A stretch of DNA of 64,000 bases from Acridotheres tristis (Eukaryota > Chordata > Aves > Passeriformes > Sturnidae), in the NCBI GenBank assembly GCA_037013685.1, contig CM072884.1:372001-436000 (forward strand), read 5' to 3'. Positions 1 through 13,700 of this stretch are shown here, in pieces. The number at the start of each line of letters is the position of its first letter. The first letter of the stretch is position 1. Both the position numbers and the translations under genes were made by a program. The notes below the pieces were generated by a model. It worked only from the letters and a program-made list of their open reading frames with translations. It did not search any database and was not told the origin of the DNA.

Positions 1-1694
1 TTTGATCTGGCGGCAAACCCTGCAGTGTTTCAGATCTGTGCTGAGCTTTGCCCCGGGGGCAGCCACCCTCCCTCCTCCCCACATTGACAGGAAAGGATGG
101 GCAGGGGGCTAGTGCTGCACACCACTGGCTTTGCAGGTCTAATATGGGATGCAGACATGAACACAGTTAACCAGGACACGGAGCCTGCAGTGCTCCCAGC
201 TCCATGAGCATTCCCATCCCAGCAAATCCAGGCTCGGGCTCCTCTGGGTTTCCTGCCCTTGGTGTTCCACCCTTTTTCTGCCCCCTGTGTCCCTCCCGAG
301 CTTCCCAGGAGCTGCAGCACAAACCCAGGGGCTGTCAATAATTCATGGGGCTGGAGCCAGGCAGGTGCCTCTGCCCCAGCGCTGCCGAACCCTCCAGGGG
401 CCGGGGGAGCTTTTCCTGCCTGCTTTCATTTACGATCAAATTCACTTTATTGATCCCATCCTGGATTTGTTGTAGCACCATCTCTTGGAACGGGGCTGAG
501 GGCAGCAATTGCTTTTTGCAGAGGCTGCTGTGGCGCTCGTAACACGTGCAGGTCCCCTCTGGAATTCACCTCTCCTGTGCCCTGTGCTGAAGGGTTTATA
601 AACGCCACAGTTAAAGCAGTCTTCTCCTGCTAGAAGTTACATCAACCCCTGCATTTGTTAATTTGTTCGAGGCTGCGGGTCCTCGCTCCTTTGCTTCTCA
701 TCATGGGGGAAATAGAATTACACAAAATAATAATGGGAAGCCTTTCACCCCATTTGCTGCGGAGATGAGAACATCTATTAGAATGTGCTGAACAACAAGT
801 TAAAGCCTAATGGGTTTAACGTGCCTCCAAACAATGCAGCTTCCTGAGCAGGAAGCCTGGGTACTAAAACCCGACAAAGACATCACCGGTCCCTGGGGAG
901 GAGGGACTGAGCAGCCCAAGAGAAGTGAAGGAGATCTGCGGGCAGGGAGGGGTATGCTGGCTTTCCACGGATTGAAATCTCCTTCTGTGGTTGCATTTAG
1001 GTGGTGGCTGGGCGTCCGAAAGGGAGAGTGGAGGGATCTTCCAGAGGAGATGCAAAAACACCGTGGGTGCAAATGGGATGGACAGGAATGAAAGCAGGGC
1101 TTTAATCCATCAGAGCCAGCACAGGGAGCGATGGGGAAGGGCCTGCTGAGCCCCCCTTGGGCAGGCAGGGAATCCCTCCTGAGGGATGCAGAGGGCACAG
1201 GGCAGGGCCAGGACTTTGCACTGACCTTTATGAGGTTTGCAGCCCACTGAGATCCCTCTGGAAGCAGCTCACCGGTACCCTCCAATTCCCGTTTCTCCAG
1301 GCAGCCGAGGTACCTCTGGATGGCAGCACAGCCATCAGCTTTGTCAGCTGCTCTGCCAGTGCTGTGTGTGCTGGCAGCTGACCGAGGGTGCCCTGTGCCC
1401 CAACACATTGATGAGGATGTCACACCGACCCCAGCAATGTTTCACAATGTTGTCCTTGGCTCTGTCGAGCAGCGTTTCACCTCCCTGGCCTCTGGGGGTT
1501 AACATTTTGCAGGCTGGAGTGAAGTGCTCCAAGCAAAGGAAAGCCAGGAATACTCAGGGGCTGCTTGGGAGACCGTGTGCCTGCTGTGGGGGTGTTTGCA
1601 GAGCATGACAGGGTTTAGCCTGCCAAGCACGGGGGAATTCGGGCACAGCAACTGAGCATTGTGCTGAATGATTTATTTCTGACAGGCTGACAGG
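1..1694. other. Upstream flank of SLCO2B1; no gene recognised
   Basis: This holds the sequence before the first coding exon. Reading frames here are unstructured and none resembles a known protein. A TTTCTGACAG acceptor-like sequence ends at 1685, which would make 1686-1694 the last 5'UTR bases of an exon. The segment at 640-800 is AT-rich with no clear motif. No TATA box or CpG island could be assigned, so the promoter probably lies before this window or is of a weak type. Confidence 0.5.
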
Positions 1695-1775
1695 ATGACA
1701 AGCCCAGCTCCGAGGAGCAGCCACCCGGACACGGCCCGGAAAAGCCTCTGCACGAGCCCCTTTCTCAGCATCAAG
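1695..1775 (+). CDS. SLCO2B1: SLCO2B1 coding exon 1 (residues 1-27)
   Basis: This exon encodes the cytoplasmic N-terminus, beginning MTSPAPRSS and ending PFLSIK before a GTAAAT donor. The join SIK-FFVFCH parallels human NIK-LFVLCH, which fixes the boundary. The ATG has A at -3. An in-frame TGA lies five codons upstream (1680-1682), and TTATTTCTGACAG just before 1686 could be a splice acceptor, so a non-coding 5' exon may lie further upstream. The segment before the first membrane helix is clearly shorter than in the main human isoform, so alternative N-termini remain possible. Confidence 0.85.
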
Positions 1776-4700
1776 GTAAATACCTCCTGCTTGCTCCAGG
1801 ACCCCCTCAGGTTAGCAGAAAGAGCAGGTCAGCTTCCTGCACGAGGCACGGAGAGGATTCCTGGGTGCCAAGTGTGTTGGAAAATGCTCCCTGTGTTTCC
1901 CATGGCAGAAGTGCCTTTGGGGTGGAGTTGTCTCCATTGCAGAGCCAGTGGTGAAGCAGTGATGTTTGAATGCAGGTTTAACTCCAGACACTCCCAGGAT
2001 GGGATGGGTTGGAGGGACCTTAAACTCATCCAGATTCACCCATTCCACGGGCAGGGACAGCTTCCACTGTCCCAGGTGCTCCAAGCTCTGTCCAGCCTGG
2101 CCTTGGGCACTGCCAGGGATGCAGGGGCAGCCACGGCTGCTCTGGGCACCCTGTGCCAGGGCTTCTCCATCCTCACAGGGAACAATTCCTTCCCAAGATC
2201 CCATCTAGCCCTGGCTTTGTCAGTGTGAAACCTTTCTCCTAAGTCTGGGGTCCTCCTGGCTTCAGTGCTACCCCAGACCCTCCAGGTGAGTGTTGGAGGA
2301 GCTCTGTAGAACCACAGGCTGCACCTGCAATGGCTCCCTCTGCCTTGCAACATCTGCTTCATTCCCTTCTGGCTCAATAATTCCTTTTTATCAGTGGAGG
2401 CAGCCTTAGCACCAGTTTATTACTACATTCAGTGCAGTTGGAAGCCAATTACCTGGCTCATTAGAGAACCTCACCAGGCCAGAGAGCAAAAGATGACAGC
2501 CAATCTTAAAGGCTCAGGATTTCTCTGTCACTTTTGTGGGGAAGATTTGGGGTTTTGAGGGTTTTTCTACAAATGCTGATGCAGTGAGTCACTGAGGCAG
2601 AGGCTACCAGAGCACAGAGGCTGGAGACACTGAGCTGTGTCCTGAGGCTTCTTCCTCAATCCTCTCTCCAGCCCATTCAGCTGGTTTTTATCTGGTGGGT
2701 TTTGTTTGTTTTCCCTTTACTTGCCAGCAAGGTTATCTTTACCAATATGACCCCACTGATTTTTCCTTGAGGAAATATTTTAAAGGGGTTCAAAGATGAA
2801 ACCATTGAGGGGCAAAGGCAGCTCAGGCTTCTGAGCAGAATCAAGCTGTATTTCGATAGATCCTAAAATCCCAGACTGGTTTGGGGTGGGGTGGACCTTA
2901 AAGATCCTCTTGTGACCCCTGCCAGGGGCAGATGTGGAGGAAGTTCTTGTCACCAAGAACACAATTATCCTCAGCACGGGATGTTTTCCCCTCATCTCTT
3001 GGGCTTTTTTTTCAAGAAGTTAGGCCACCCTGTCCGGTTTCTAAATGACTTCCTCAGAAAACCAAACTTCCAGCCCGGGGTTTGAATGGTCCTTGCAGAA
3101 ACACAGAACCATTGCACAATGTGGTTGGATGTGTTTGAAGTGGCTGAGGGGCCAAAACTCACAGCTCTGCAGTTTTTATGTATATTTATATCTCCAGGGA
3201 GTGTGTCACAAAAACCATGTACCACATGTCAAAATGCAGCTAAGGGACTAAAAACCACCCTGTTTGGCTTCAAGGAGCATTATGATTTAGATGAGATATT
3301 GGGAAGGAATGCCTCCCTGTGAGGATGAAAAAGCCCTGGCACAGGGTGCCCAGAGCAGCTGTGGCTGCCCCTGCATCCCTGGCAGTGCCCAAGGCCAGGC
3401 TGGACACTGGGGTTGGAGCACCTGGGACAGTGGGAGGTGTCCCTGCCATGGCAGGGGGTGGCACTGGATGGGATTTAAGCTGCTTTCCAGCTACAGGACC
3501 AGCCAAATAGGTTCCAGCTGTTTCCTCCTGCACAATCAACACTACAGACACAGGCAGCCTTTGTAAAAGGATTTTTTTCCCAGACCACCAGGAGAGGAAA
3601 TACTGATGTTCAATTCCCAGGTCTGTGATTTACTGGCTGCATAGGATGGAGGGTGTTTCTCTGTTCTCTTGCACATGTGGGGTGGGAGCAGCAGCACCTC
3701 ACCAGTGTTTGGATTCTCTGAGTTGCTTTAATTCCATGGATGTAGGGGGAAGACTTTGCAAGCACAGCTCAGCCCTTCAAGGGAAAGGTGCTGGACTGCT
3801 GCCATCCAGCCCTAGGACTGCTCCTGGTGTCCATGGTCTGTCCTGCTGTCAGGGAAAAGGTCTTGGAAAAGCCTGGTGTCTGCCAATCCAGGTCACCTGC
3901 TGCTGGGGCAGCACATCAGTCCTGCCAGACCAGCAGAACCAAAGGCCAGGAAAAGTCTGCTCTTTCTTTACTTGACAAAAGATTGATGGCTGAGAGCAAA
4001 GAGCCCCTGGAGTCCTTGCCCGAGCCACTGCAGGCCCTGTGCATCTTTCCTTCCTGTGCTTTACTCTGCCCAGACAGGGCAGAATAAAATACCAGATTCC
4101 CAGCTCTTTCTGAGCTGAAGAGGATGTGGGGCAGTGCTGGGCAGCTGCTGAGCTGATGTGAACCCGTGGAGATCCTGGATTTGGGTTCTCAGGGAGCTGT
4201 GTGCTGTGGATGCCTGGAATAAACAGATCTGGTTTCAGCCTTTCCATCTGAGCTGATGTGTTCAGGAAGCAGAGCCAGCGACTTGTAGGAACGCAGGAGT
4301 TTGAGCAAAGCTGACTCTGGGGACACTTTCCTTTGGCTGGGTGACATTTTCCCAGTCCAATCACGTTGCAGGCAGCAGTGGTGACATGAGCCTGGCCGGG
4401 GGAACGGTCCTGGGTGGTGTCCTGGTGTGCACCATGCCAGCCCATCACTTTGGGAGGCAGTGACCAGAGCCCAGCCCCGCAGCTCTCAGAGACCCAGGGC
4501 TTTGTTTGAGCTTCCCCCTTGTCCCTGTTTGTGCTCTGGATGTTGCCTTGCCTGACAGAGCAGGCCAGTTTGGCAATGTCCTCACTCCAGGCCTGGATCA
4601 GAATGAGATGTGGCAGAAATCCAGGCCAGGCTGAGCAGTTTCTCCATGGTGGGAGCTGCTGCAAAACACGTGTAGCAGGAGCAGTGCCCCGAGGGTTTGG

Positions 4701-7700
4701 GCATCATCCAGGGCTGAGGGCAGCAGCTCTGGAAGGAGCCAGGGCCATCGAGCCTGTTCTGCAGGGAGATGAGTTGTGTGTGACTGTTTGGGCTGGGTAT
4801 TTGAACTCCTTTGGGCTGGAGAGCCACAGGGCAGCAGGGAAGGAGATGGCTCAGGTGGAGGAGGGATACTGGGAGATGGTGGGCTTTGGCAAGGTTTCCT
4901 TCTGGAAGTGGAAGAGAACCATCATATTTTCCAAAGGAGATGTGTTTTACATCTAGGGCTTTGTGAGAAGGAGAGAAAAGCAGTCTGAATTCTTCTCCCT
5001 GACCTCCTGCTGACTTTCTCTAAAGGAGTTGTTTGTTGCTGTGTTTGGAAGGGCTCATTCCTGTCCCACAAGAGCTCCCAGCACTGGGGATGGCTGCCTG
5101 CCTCTGGCTGAATGGGAGCAGCAATGTTGTGCAACCTCCCTTCTGCTGCTGCATCCTAGGGACCCGGCCAGCACAAACAGGCATCACCCCAGCTGAAGGC
5201 ATGTCCAAAGCCACTTCCCAGCTGAAGAAATTCGAGCCTCCTTGCAGATATCAGTATTGTAACCCTGCTGTTACTTTTGGCAGAGGCCGATTCCGTGGTT
5301 CTGACCTCACTCCAGAAGGTTTCACTGGTGGCAGAGCGGGGATGATATTTCCAAGGCTTGTGGGAAGTGGTTTATGTTGGATGCCGGTGCCTTTCTGGGG
5401 GAGCGCAGTTTGTTGTGCTGCAGCTCTCGGTGACCCTGCTGAGGACTCTGTCTCTGTTTTTCAGTTCTTTGTGTTCTGCCACGGGCTGCTGCAGCTCTCC
5501 CAGCTCCTGGTCTCGGGCTACCTGAAGAGCTCCATCTCCACCATCGAGAGACGCTACGGCCTCTCCAGCCAGACCTCGGGGCTGCTCGCTTCCTTCAACG
5601 AGGTGAGCAGCCCCAGCCGTGTCCCTGCTGGAGCCCCGCGCTCCTGTCCTGGGGGTCACGGTGCTCTCTGTCCCCGCAGGTCGGGAACACGCTGCTGATC
5701 GTGTTTGTCAGCTACCTGGGCAGCCGCGTGCACCGACCGCGCCTCATCGGCTGCGGCGCCCTGCTCGTGTCCCTGGCCGGCTTCCTCATGGCCCTGCCGC
5801 ACTTCATCACCGGCCCCTACGACTACGACCGCTCCGTGGCCAGTGAGTGCTGCACCGCGCCTGCGACACGGAGGGCAGCGGTGCAATGGCGCGGCGGCTG
5901 CCGCTGGCAAGGACCCTACAGATCATCTCCTTCCACCCTCTGCCAGGGCGCTCCAGCGTGGCCTTGGACGCTGCCAGGGATCCAGCTTCTCTGGGCAGCC
6001 CGTGCTCCCCACCCTCCCAGGGAGCAATTCCTGCCCCATATCCCACCTATCCCCAACCCCTGGTGGGAAATGACCTTCCCTCCAGGCAAGCTGCAAGCTG
6101 TTGGCTTCTCCTCAAGAAATTGTGTTTTTCTGAGAATGAAATCATCTCAACCCGAGAGGCACCAGCTACTGGTTGGAAAGCAGAGCCAGGGGACGTGGGA
6201 ACCATGGAACCATGGGAAAGGGCAGGAAAACAATCAAAATACAGGTTGTGCCAACCTCACCTGCCTCCCCTGGTCCAGCTGGGCTCTCTCCTCACCAAAA
6301 TATCAGCCTCCCTTGAGAAACGTGCAGGTCTAAATCACTCATGGACGGAACAGGACACAGTGGGTTTGGGGTCTTCTCCCTGAAAGAAAGGAGAAAAACA
6401 GTTATTTGCTACCTTTCCAATTCCTGCCATGAACCCCCAGCCCAGGGTTCTGAGGAACATGAGGGTGCTAGAATCAGCCCTTCCACTTAGGCAGCTTTTC
6501 TGAGGAAAATGAGTTCTCATTCCCTGGGCAGCTGCTCACTACATCTGCAGGTGTACTGGAAGGGCTATAAAGGTCCTGGGAGTGACCTCAGCTCCACTTC
6601 CTTGAGGGAGGAAAAGCCTTGAAGGCTTTCTGTGGCACATGAAGCCATCTCTGTGAAAATCAGGGCAGTGATCTTTGCCCCTTCTTTGTGTTTTCTTTCA
6701 CCTGCCATCTAAGAATAAGATAAGGATGTGGAGCTGCTGGAGCAAATCCAGAGCAGGTCATGGAGCTGCTCCAGGGCTGGAGCCAGGCTGGGAGAGGTGG
6801 GGGTGTTCTCCTGGAGAAGGCTCCAGGGAGAGCTCAGAGCCCCTTGCAGCGCCTAAAATGAGAAGTTCTTTGTCCAGACCAAGCTCCCCAGATCTGTCCC
6901 TTTGTCACCGCAGGCACCTTCAGCAACACCACCGACCTGTGCCAACCTCAGCCCGGGGCCCCGGGGGCCTGGGCCAACCTCAGCGATGCCAGCTGCACCC
7001 CCCACGCCTCCAGGGAGAACCACGAGGTTCTGCTGGTCATGTTTGTGGCCCAGGCACTGCTGGGCATCGGTGGCGTGCCCATCCAGCCCTTCGGCATCTC
7101 CTACATTGACGACTTTGCCAGCGACAGGAACTCCCCCCTCTACCTGGGTAAGGAACCCCCCTGTACCTGGGTAAGGAACTCCCCCCTCTACCTGGGTAAG
7201 GAACTCCCCTGTACCTGGGTAAGGAACCCCCCTGTACCTGGGTAAGGCTGGGCTCCTTGGCAAGGAAACTATCCAGGCTGGAGGTGGCAGCAAGGCCCGA
7301 CTGGACTAATTTGCATTAATGAGAGCAGGGTTCCTTACAGCCCTTCTGCTGTGCCCAGAGCCAGGAATGTTTCTGCAAAAAGAGTTTATCTGCTTCAGGT
7401 GTGGGCAGCCAGCAGGAGAGCTGAGAAACACCATTTGGGGCAAAAACACCATGCTGGGGTTTTTGGCCTGAGAGTGACAACCTGGAGATGGAGTTAATTA
7501 CCATATCCTCCTCCAAAAAGGCTTCAAGAAGGACAAGAGGAACAATCTGATCTCAGTGTTCACAAGCTGTGGGTTTAAGGGGCAGCACTGGGGACTCGGA
7601 TTAGATGTTAGCAAAGTGATGCAAAGCAAGGAAAACAGTTTCAGCCACCTGGGAGAAGGGAGGGTATCCTTCAGCAGAGGGGTGCTGGAGAACAGCTGGG

Positions 7701-10700
7701 CACAGATCCAAAAGGGGTGTCCCAGGGTGGTCCTTGCAGGTCCTTCTGATCCTTCCCCAGCTGTTATCTGTGACAGCCTTGAATGGCAGAGCAAAGGCAG
7801 ATCAAAACCAGGTCATTACTGTTCGAACCAGGAAGCACAGCACCAAATTTTTCTCTGGTAGATGATCCAAACCTCTCATATGTAAGGTAGGAGTTGAATT
7901 TTACATTTGTGTGTGGATTTCTTTTATCAGTAATTCATGGAGGAGAGTTCACTGATAACTTTTATCTCCTTAACCTTGTAAAAACCCTGGATTACTGATA
8001 CCAAGGGGCACCTCTTGCTCCTGGGAATATTGCAGTCCTTCTAGGAGGCTGAGCACAGGTGTCAGGAAAGCGAATTCCTTTGTGGGTGTGAAAGGAATAT
8101 GGGGAGCACGGGGTTGCTGCTCTTGGAGATCAGGAACAGGAACAGCAGAGCTGGTCCCACACGAGGCAGCTGTGTCCCCCTGCTTGCTTTGCCCAGGCTG
8201 AGCCCTTCCCTGCTGTCATGCCTCTGCAGGAATCCTGTTCTCCCTGACGGTGGTTGGCCCGGGGGTGGCCTTCATGCTGGGCTCTGCCATGCTGAGGTTT
8301 TACGTGGACATCGACAAAGTCAGCGCAGGTGAGGGACGTGTCCTGCCAGGCCTTCTGGAGCACAGGGCCTTCCAGGCTCCTGTGGGTTCTGTGCCCGTGG
8401 GGCAGAGTGGGCAGCCAGGACATCCCTGTCCCACCCAAAGGGCTGAGTGGCTCTTTGGGCACACTGGGGCCAGCAGTGAAATAGCAAAGAGACACTGAAA
8501 TGTGATTTCACCATGGGATGATGGGGGCAAGCGCTGCTCAGGCCCCACAGGTGGTGGTCCCTGGCTTGGGGCTGATGGATGCTGGGGGTGCACTGGGGTG
8601 CCTCTCTTGTCCCAGCGTTGCTCTGATGCCCCTCTCCTCTCGTGTTGCAGCGGAGGTGCAGCTCACCAACAAGGACCCGCGCTGGGTTGGGGCCTGGTGG
8701 CTCGGGTTCCTGGTGGCCGCCAGCCTGGTGGCCCTGTCTGCCCTGCCGTACTTCTTCTTCCCGCGGGAAATGCCAAAGGAGGTAGGAGAGGCCCTGCACA
8801 CACACACACCAGCCACAGGAACCACTGACAGTTCTGGTCCTCGGCAAGGGGAGGATGCAGTCCCACACTCCATGTTGACGAGAGCTGTGCCGGGGCAGCT
8901 GAAGGGCAGCCAGCCCTGTCTGTCCTGGCAGCTTTTGTCTGCGAGCAATCCTGGATCTTGGAGCTGGCTTTGAAGTTTCATAGCGGGCAGGCAATGACAG
9001 CTCTTCTCCAGCAGTAGCTGGGGAGCAGGGCTGTGCAGGGAGAGGCTGTGCAGGGCAGAGCTGCACTGCAGGACGTGGCACAGCTCCTGAGCTTTCCCAG
9101 CTGCACGTCCCAGCGCTGGGAGCAGCGGAGCAGAACAAACTGCTTGCACAGGAGGCATTTCTGCAGGCTGGGATGCTGCTGAAGCTGCTGGGACACGCTC
9201 AGGAGGTGAGGCTGTGCTCATCTCAGTGTCTTGTTCCTGCTGGAAGTGGTGTCATTGCCCTCCACGCATGCTTTATCTTCAGGCAGCACCAAAACCTTCC
9301 TGTCTGAACAAGTCTGTGCCCCGGTGCAGAGTAATTCTTAATTTCTCCTGATGCTGCCTGTATTTCCACAGGAATGAGTGGAGATTTGGGGTTTCCTGAC
9401 CTGTTTCACCAGTTCAGCTTGGGGATGCAGGGATTTACTCCCAGCTGCCATGAGCTGTGAGGGGATGGGCTGAGAATTGCTCCATGCATCATGGCAGGAT
9501 GAGGGTGATCCCAAATGCTGTGTGCCTGACTGATCCTCCTGCACAGCAGCCTGGGTTGCTCTGGAGCCTTGGGGAAGGTCTGTGTTAGCAGGGTCTGCTC
9601 AGCATTCCAGCACGGCACTCTCCATCTTAGGGAAAAGTTCTTCATTAGGGGGAATAAGGGAATATTAATTTCATAAACGCCTCTTGGGAGAAAACAATGT
9701 ACTTCCAGCTACAACAGCTGCACTTCCTGGCAAGTGCTGCACTCTGAGCAGCTGGCAAGAGTTTAAGGGGGGACGGGTGGATATTGAGTTTTAAAAAGAG
9801 CAGGAAGATTTCACCCTGTTCTGCTGGCTGGGATGTGCAGGGAACACCCCCACATGGCTGAGCACCCACGTGTCCCTCTGCAGCACGTCAATGTCTTGAA
9901 TTCTTGGATTTCTCCCCATTTTGGCATCTACTGACAGTTGAAAATAATAACAATAATAGGAAAGTATAGTAAATACCCAAATTCTGCCCTCCTTGCAGAA
10001 TGGGAGGGCCAGCCATGCCTGTCCCGTGGGGGTATCAGCACCAGCAGCAGCAGCAATGGGCCCTGCTTGAAAAACCTCAAATAAAAGCCTCTGTAGAAAG
10101 TTTGCCACCAGCCAAGACACATCTACATTTTTCATTCCACAGCCACATTTCAGCTTCACCTTTTTTTGATGAATTCTTTCTTTGAAGTTCCTGGGATGGC
10201 TCGTGTTAACATTAATGATAGTGTGGGGCTGCTCTTTTGATCTTTTTTTTTTTGTAAATTAGTCACTCCAAACCCCAGAACATTTTTATTTCTCTGCTTT
10301 GCTGCTTGTCAGTAGGTTTCCAGCACCAAAGTATCCTGAATAATCCTATTGAGGGCTGATCATGGCAAAGCCAAGAGGTTGTCATTAAATCAGGAAGGGG
10401 ATGAGAGGATGAGGCTCTTATACTGGAAAAACTGTTTTCAGTCAAGAACAGCTTTTTTCCCCGGTAATTCCAATTCCAGGTTCCTGCCTCCATGAGCCTG
10501 AACCATTCCTTGGAGTTGTGTCCTGGATTGTGAGGAACTTGAGGCACTCTCCAGTTGCTGTGTAGCCAGAGTTTAGCTCATGCTTTTCCATCTGCTGGTG
10601 TTGCTGTATCCCAAGGCAGGCAGCAGTATTGTGACAATATTCCAATATTCCTGGGACACAGGCTCTGTGCAGCTCTGAGGGTGACACCAAGAGGGACTGA

Positions 10701-13700
10701 AAAGGGGAAAGCTGCTCTCAGCAGCACCTCAGACAAAAGCAGGAGCACTGTCCCTGCCCAGCATTTCTCTGTGCACGATCCTCTTGTCCACCCTGATCCC
10801 TCCCACTGCAGGTTTTACTGCAGACACAGAACCCAGCATCTCCCAGCTGCCACAGGAGCTGAGTGACACTTCTCCTGCCATATCAGCACCCGCTGGCAGA
10901 TGCCTGGTGGCAGAGCTGCCATGGGAAGCAGTGTCCAAGCCCTGGGGGCTGTGATTCCCACAGCCTCTCTGGACACCAGCTCACTCAGCACTGCTCTCCT
11001 CCTGAGCCTCACTGGCAGGAGGCTGCAAAAACTCATTTCCCTGCGTGTTGCGGGGACACCTTCCACAATCCCGGATTACTCCAGCCTGCCTTGGGCACTG
11101 CCAGGGATCCGGGGGCGGCTACAGCTGCTCTGGGCACCCTGTGCCAGGGCTTTTCCATCCTCACAGGGAGCAATTCCTTCCCAATATCCCATCCAATCCT
11201 CTCCTCCTTCATCTTGAAGTCATTGCCCCTTGTCCTGTCCCTCCCTGTCCAACTTTCCTAGGTGAAACCTAGGTTTTCCAACCATTAGGTTCTGGAAATG
11301 GAGGTCTTTCTCTGGAAAAAGGCACTGTGATGCTCTGGGTGCCTCATTAAAGCTCCCAAAGCACCACCAAAGGCAGCCTAGGAGTACAGGGCATGGTGTG
11401 AGGAACAGAGAGGGCCAAGTGGCAGGGCAGGCTCCAGGAATGGGCTGGTGTCTACGGCTGGATTTTCCCCAGGGAGCTTTAAAGACGGGCACAAACAGCA
11501 GCTAAAAATAATCCTCCTGTTTGGTGGGAGCAAGGTGCCCCTCAGCTGGTTATTTCAACACTCCTGGAAATAGGGTCCCTCCAGGGACCCACACGTGCTG
11601 GAAGAGGCATAATGAAATGTTTGTAGGGAGCCTGACCTTGTCAAAAGGAAAATAATTCTTTTCCAAGCCGTGAGGTTTTACACTTTGTTTGTCTAATATG
11701 AAAATAACTTCTCTGACCTTACTTTGCAGTGAGCTGGGAGTGCCAGGTTCTGTTCACAGCCAGAGGGAAACTCTGCAGACACCTCAAAATAAACAAAGAA
11801 AACCTCTCTGTCACAGAGCAGGTCATTTATCCCTGTTTCCAGGGGTGTATTTGGATAAACCCAGCCTGCTGGCACCTCTGGCTGCCCTTCTCACAGGTGC
11901 AGTAGCAGGTGGGGAGCTGGCATGAAAAGCTGCTTTCATTTTGCTTTCCTGCAGAGCCCTGCTCAGTCATCTCTGGATTTATTCATGTCCGTGCAGGAAA
12001 ATGGGGATTTCCCCAGGCCAAGGTCAGGTTGAGGATGCTCTTTCTGGTGCAAAGTGTGTGGGAGCTTCCTTCTCCTTCCTCCAAAGCCTGTCTGCCTCCT
12101 CCATCCCCTGTGAGGGTAGAAGTGATGCCAGTGGGCTCCTGGAGTCACTGGATGGGTTGGCTTGCAGGGACCTTAAAGCCAGCCCTGCCATGGCAGGGAC
12201 AGCTTCCACTGTCCCAGGGTGCCCCAAGCCCCAGTGTCCAGCCTGGCTTGGGACAGGGATCCAGGGACAGCCACGGCTTTGCTGGGCAAAATCTTGCATG
12301 CAGATAAAATCTCATTGCAAAAACGTGAGATGCAAGGAGTGGCACCAAGAAGCTGAGCCCTTTAAAGAACCATCAGGAAAATCCAAGTGTGGGGGCATTT
12401 TGCAAGCTTAGTTTGTTTCTCCTTGGCACAATGCTGGGGCAGGGCTGAGCAGCCAGCCCATGTTACTGCACCTTGCAGCTCCAGCTTGACAAATGTCTGC
12501 TGTGAGAATTGTCAAAATCCCCCGTGGTACAGGCACAGCATCTTCCTCAGGGCTTGGGCATCTCTGATGGTGCAGCCAGCAGAATTCCAGCACCATTCCA
12601 GCACCACCTGCAGTAAGCAGGCAGGATTCCTGCTTTTCCTTCTGCCCCTGCTATCCTTCATCCCAGAGCAATGTATTTCTTGATCCTTTCGAGCAGCAAA
12701 AAACCACACCAGGGCCAAGGCAGCAGAGGGAGAGGAGCTTTCCCTGTCTCTGAGGGCTCTGCTCCATGTGCAGGCAGTTGCTGCTCCCGAGCCAGCACAG
12801 AAACGTCCCCTGCAAGGGTCACACACAGGGACATCCCAGACTGGGGGATCTGGAGGAGCTGGGGCTTTGTCTGGACGTGCAGGCTGTTGACTCTCTGAAG
12901 TACAAACAGCTGGAAGCTGAGGAAGCCACAGTCAGGAACAGCCTGAATGTATTTTTGGAAAATGCTGCAGTTTCAGAGCAGAGGGAAGAGCCCCTGTAAC
13001 GCAATTGAAAAGTGAAAGGGAGCCGGATTTTATCTTTGCATTTGAAAAATGTATGAAAGCCTGACCTCTAACAGTACAAAACAGGAAAGGAGTTCATTGC
13101 TCTAGCCCTTAAAAAAGGCACGTGGCACCCACAGCACAGACACTGTGACCCTGCTGCTGTGTAATGACCACTCTCAGTGCCAGAGCAAAGGAGGTGATTT
13201 CAGCCCCAGAGCTGCCCATTTCCTCCTGTCCATTACAAGGCTCTAATTGCTGTTGGATGAACTCTTTGTCCAGCTCAGGTTGGTGCCAGGAGCTGCAGCA
13301 GAGCTGCTGGGGGTGGCAGAGCCAGGGCTGTTTGCTGTGGCTGTAAACACTCTGTGCTGTCCTGAGCCCTGCCTGCCAGTCTGCAGGCACAGCAGCACAT
13401 CTCTGATCAGTGCCCTCTGCTCCTGTGATTGCCCTGGGAGCGTGCAGAGCAGAAATCCTTTTGTTTCCCAGTGCTGTGGGATGCTGGACACTCACCAAGT
13501 GAGGCTGCAATGGACCCTGCACGCTCTGAGCCCTGCAGGGACACAAGGAGCTGCTCATCCTCCATCCAAAGCAGTGCCCAAAGCTGTGCTGGTGGGGATC
13601 CAGCTGTATCCTTCCTTGGGTGCCTGTGCCCGTGCCCACACCCAGAGCTGTGGGGCAGAAAACCATCCCCTGAGGGTATCCAGCTTTCCCTGCAAAGGTT

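Larger units (their letters stand above)
1776..5464 (+). other. SLCO2B1: SLCO2B1 intron 1
   Basis: A 3.7-kb intron with GTAAAT donor and TTTTTCAG acceptor. It contains two CR1 fragments (about 1990-2215 minus and 3286-3525 plus). The segment 2375-2480 is AT-rich and free of repeats, with TTACCTGGCTCATTAGAGA, and could be conserved non-coding DNA. Nothing coding was recognised in the remainder. Confidence 0.85.
5843..6913 (+). other. SLCO2B1: SLCO2B1 intron 3
   Basis: A 1.07-kb intron. It has CR1 fragments near its start (minus orientation) and its end (plus orientation); the latter stops about 55 bp before the exon 4 acceptor. The middle is unique sequence without recognisable features. Confidence 0.85.

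Noticed and set aside
8320..9221. Minus-strand frames of 227-272 aa over SLCO2B1 exon 6
   Set aside because: They are antisense shadows of exon 6 and intron 6 without similarity to known proteins.
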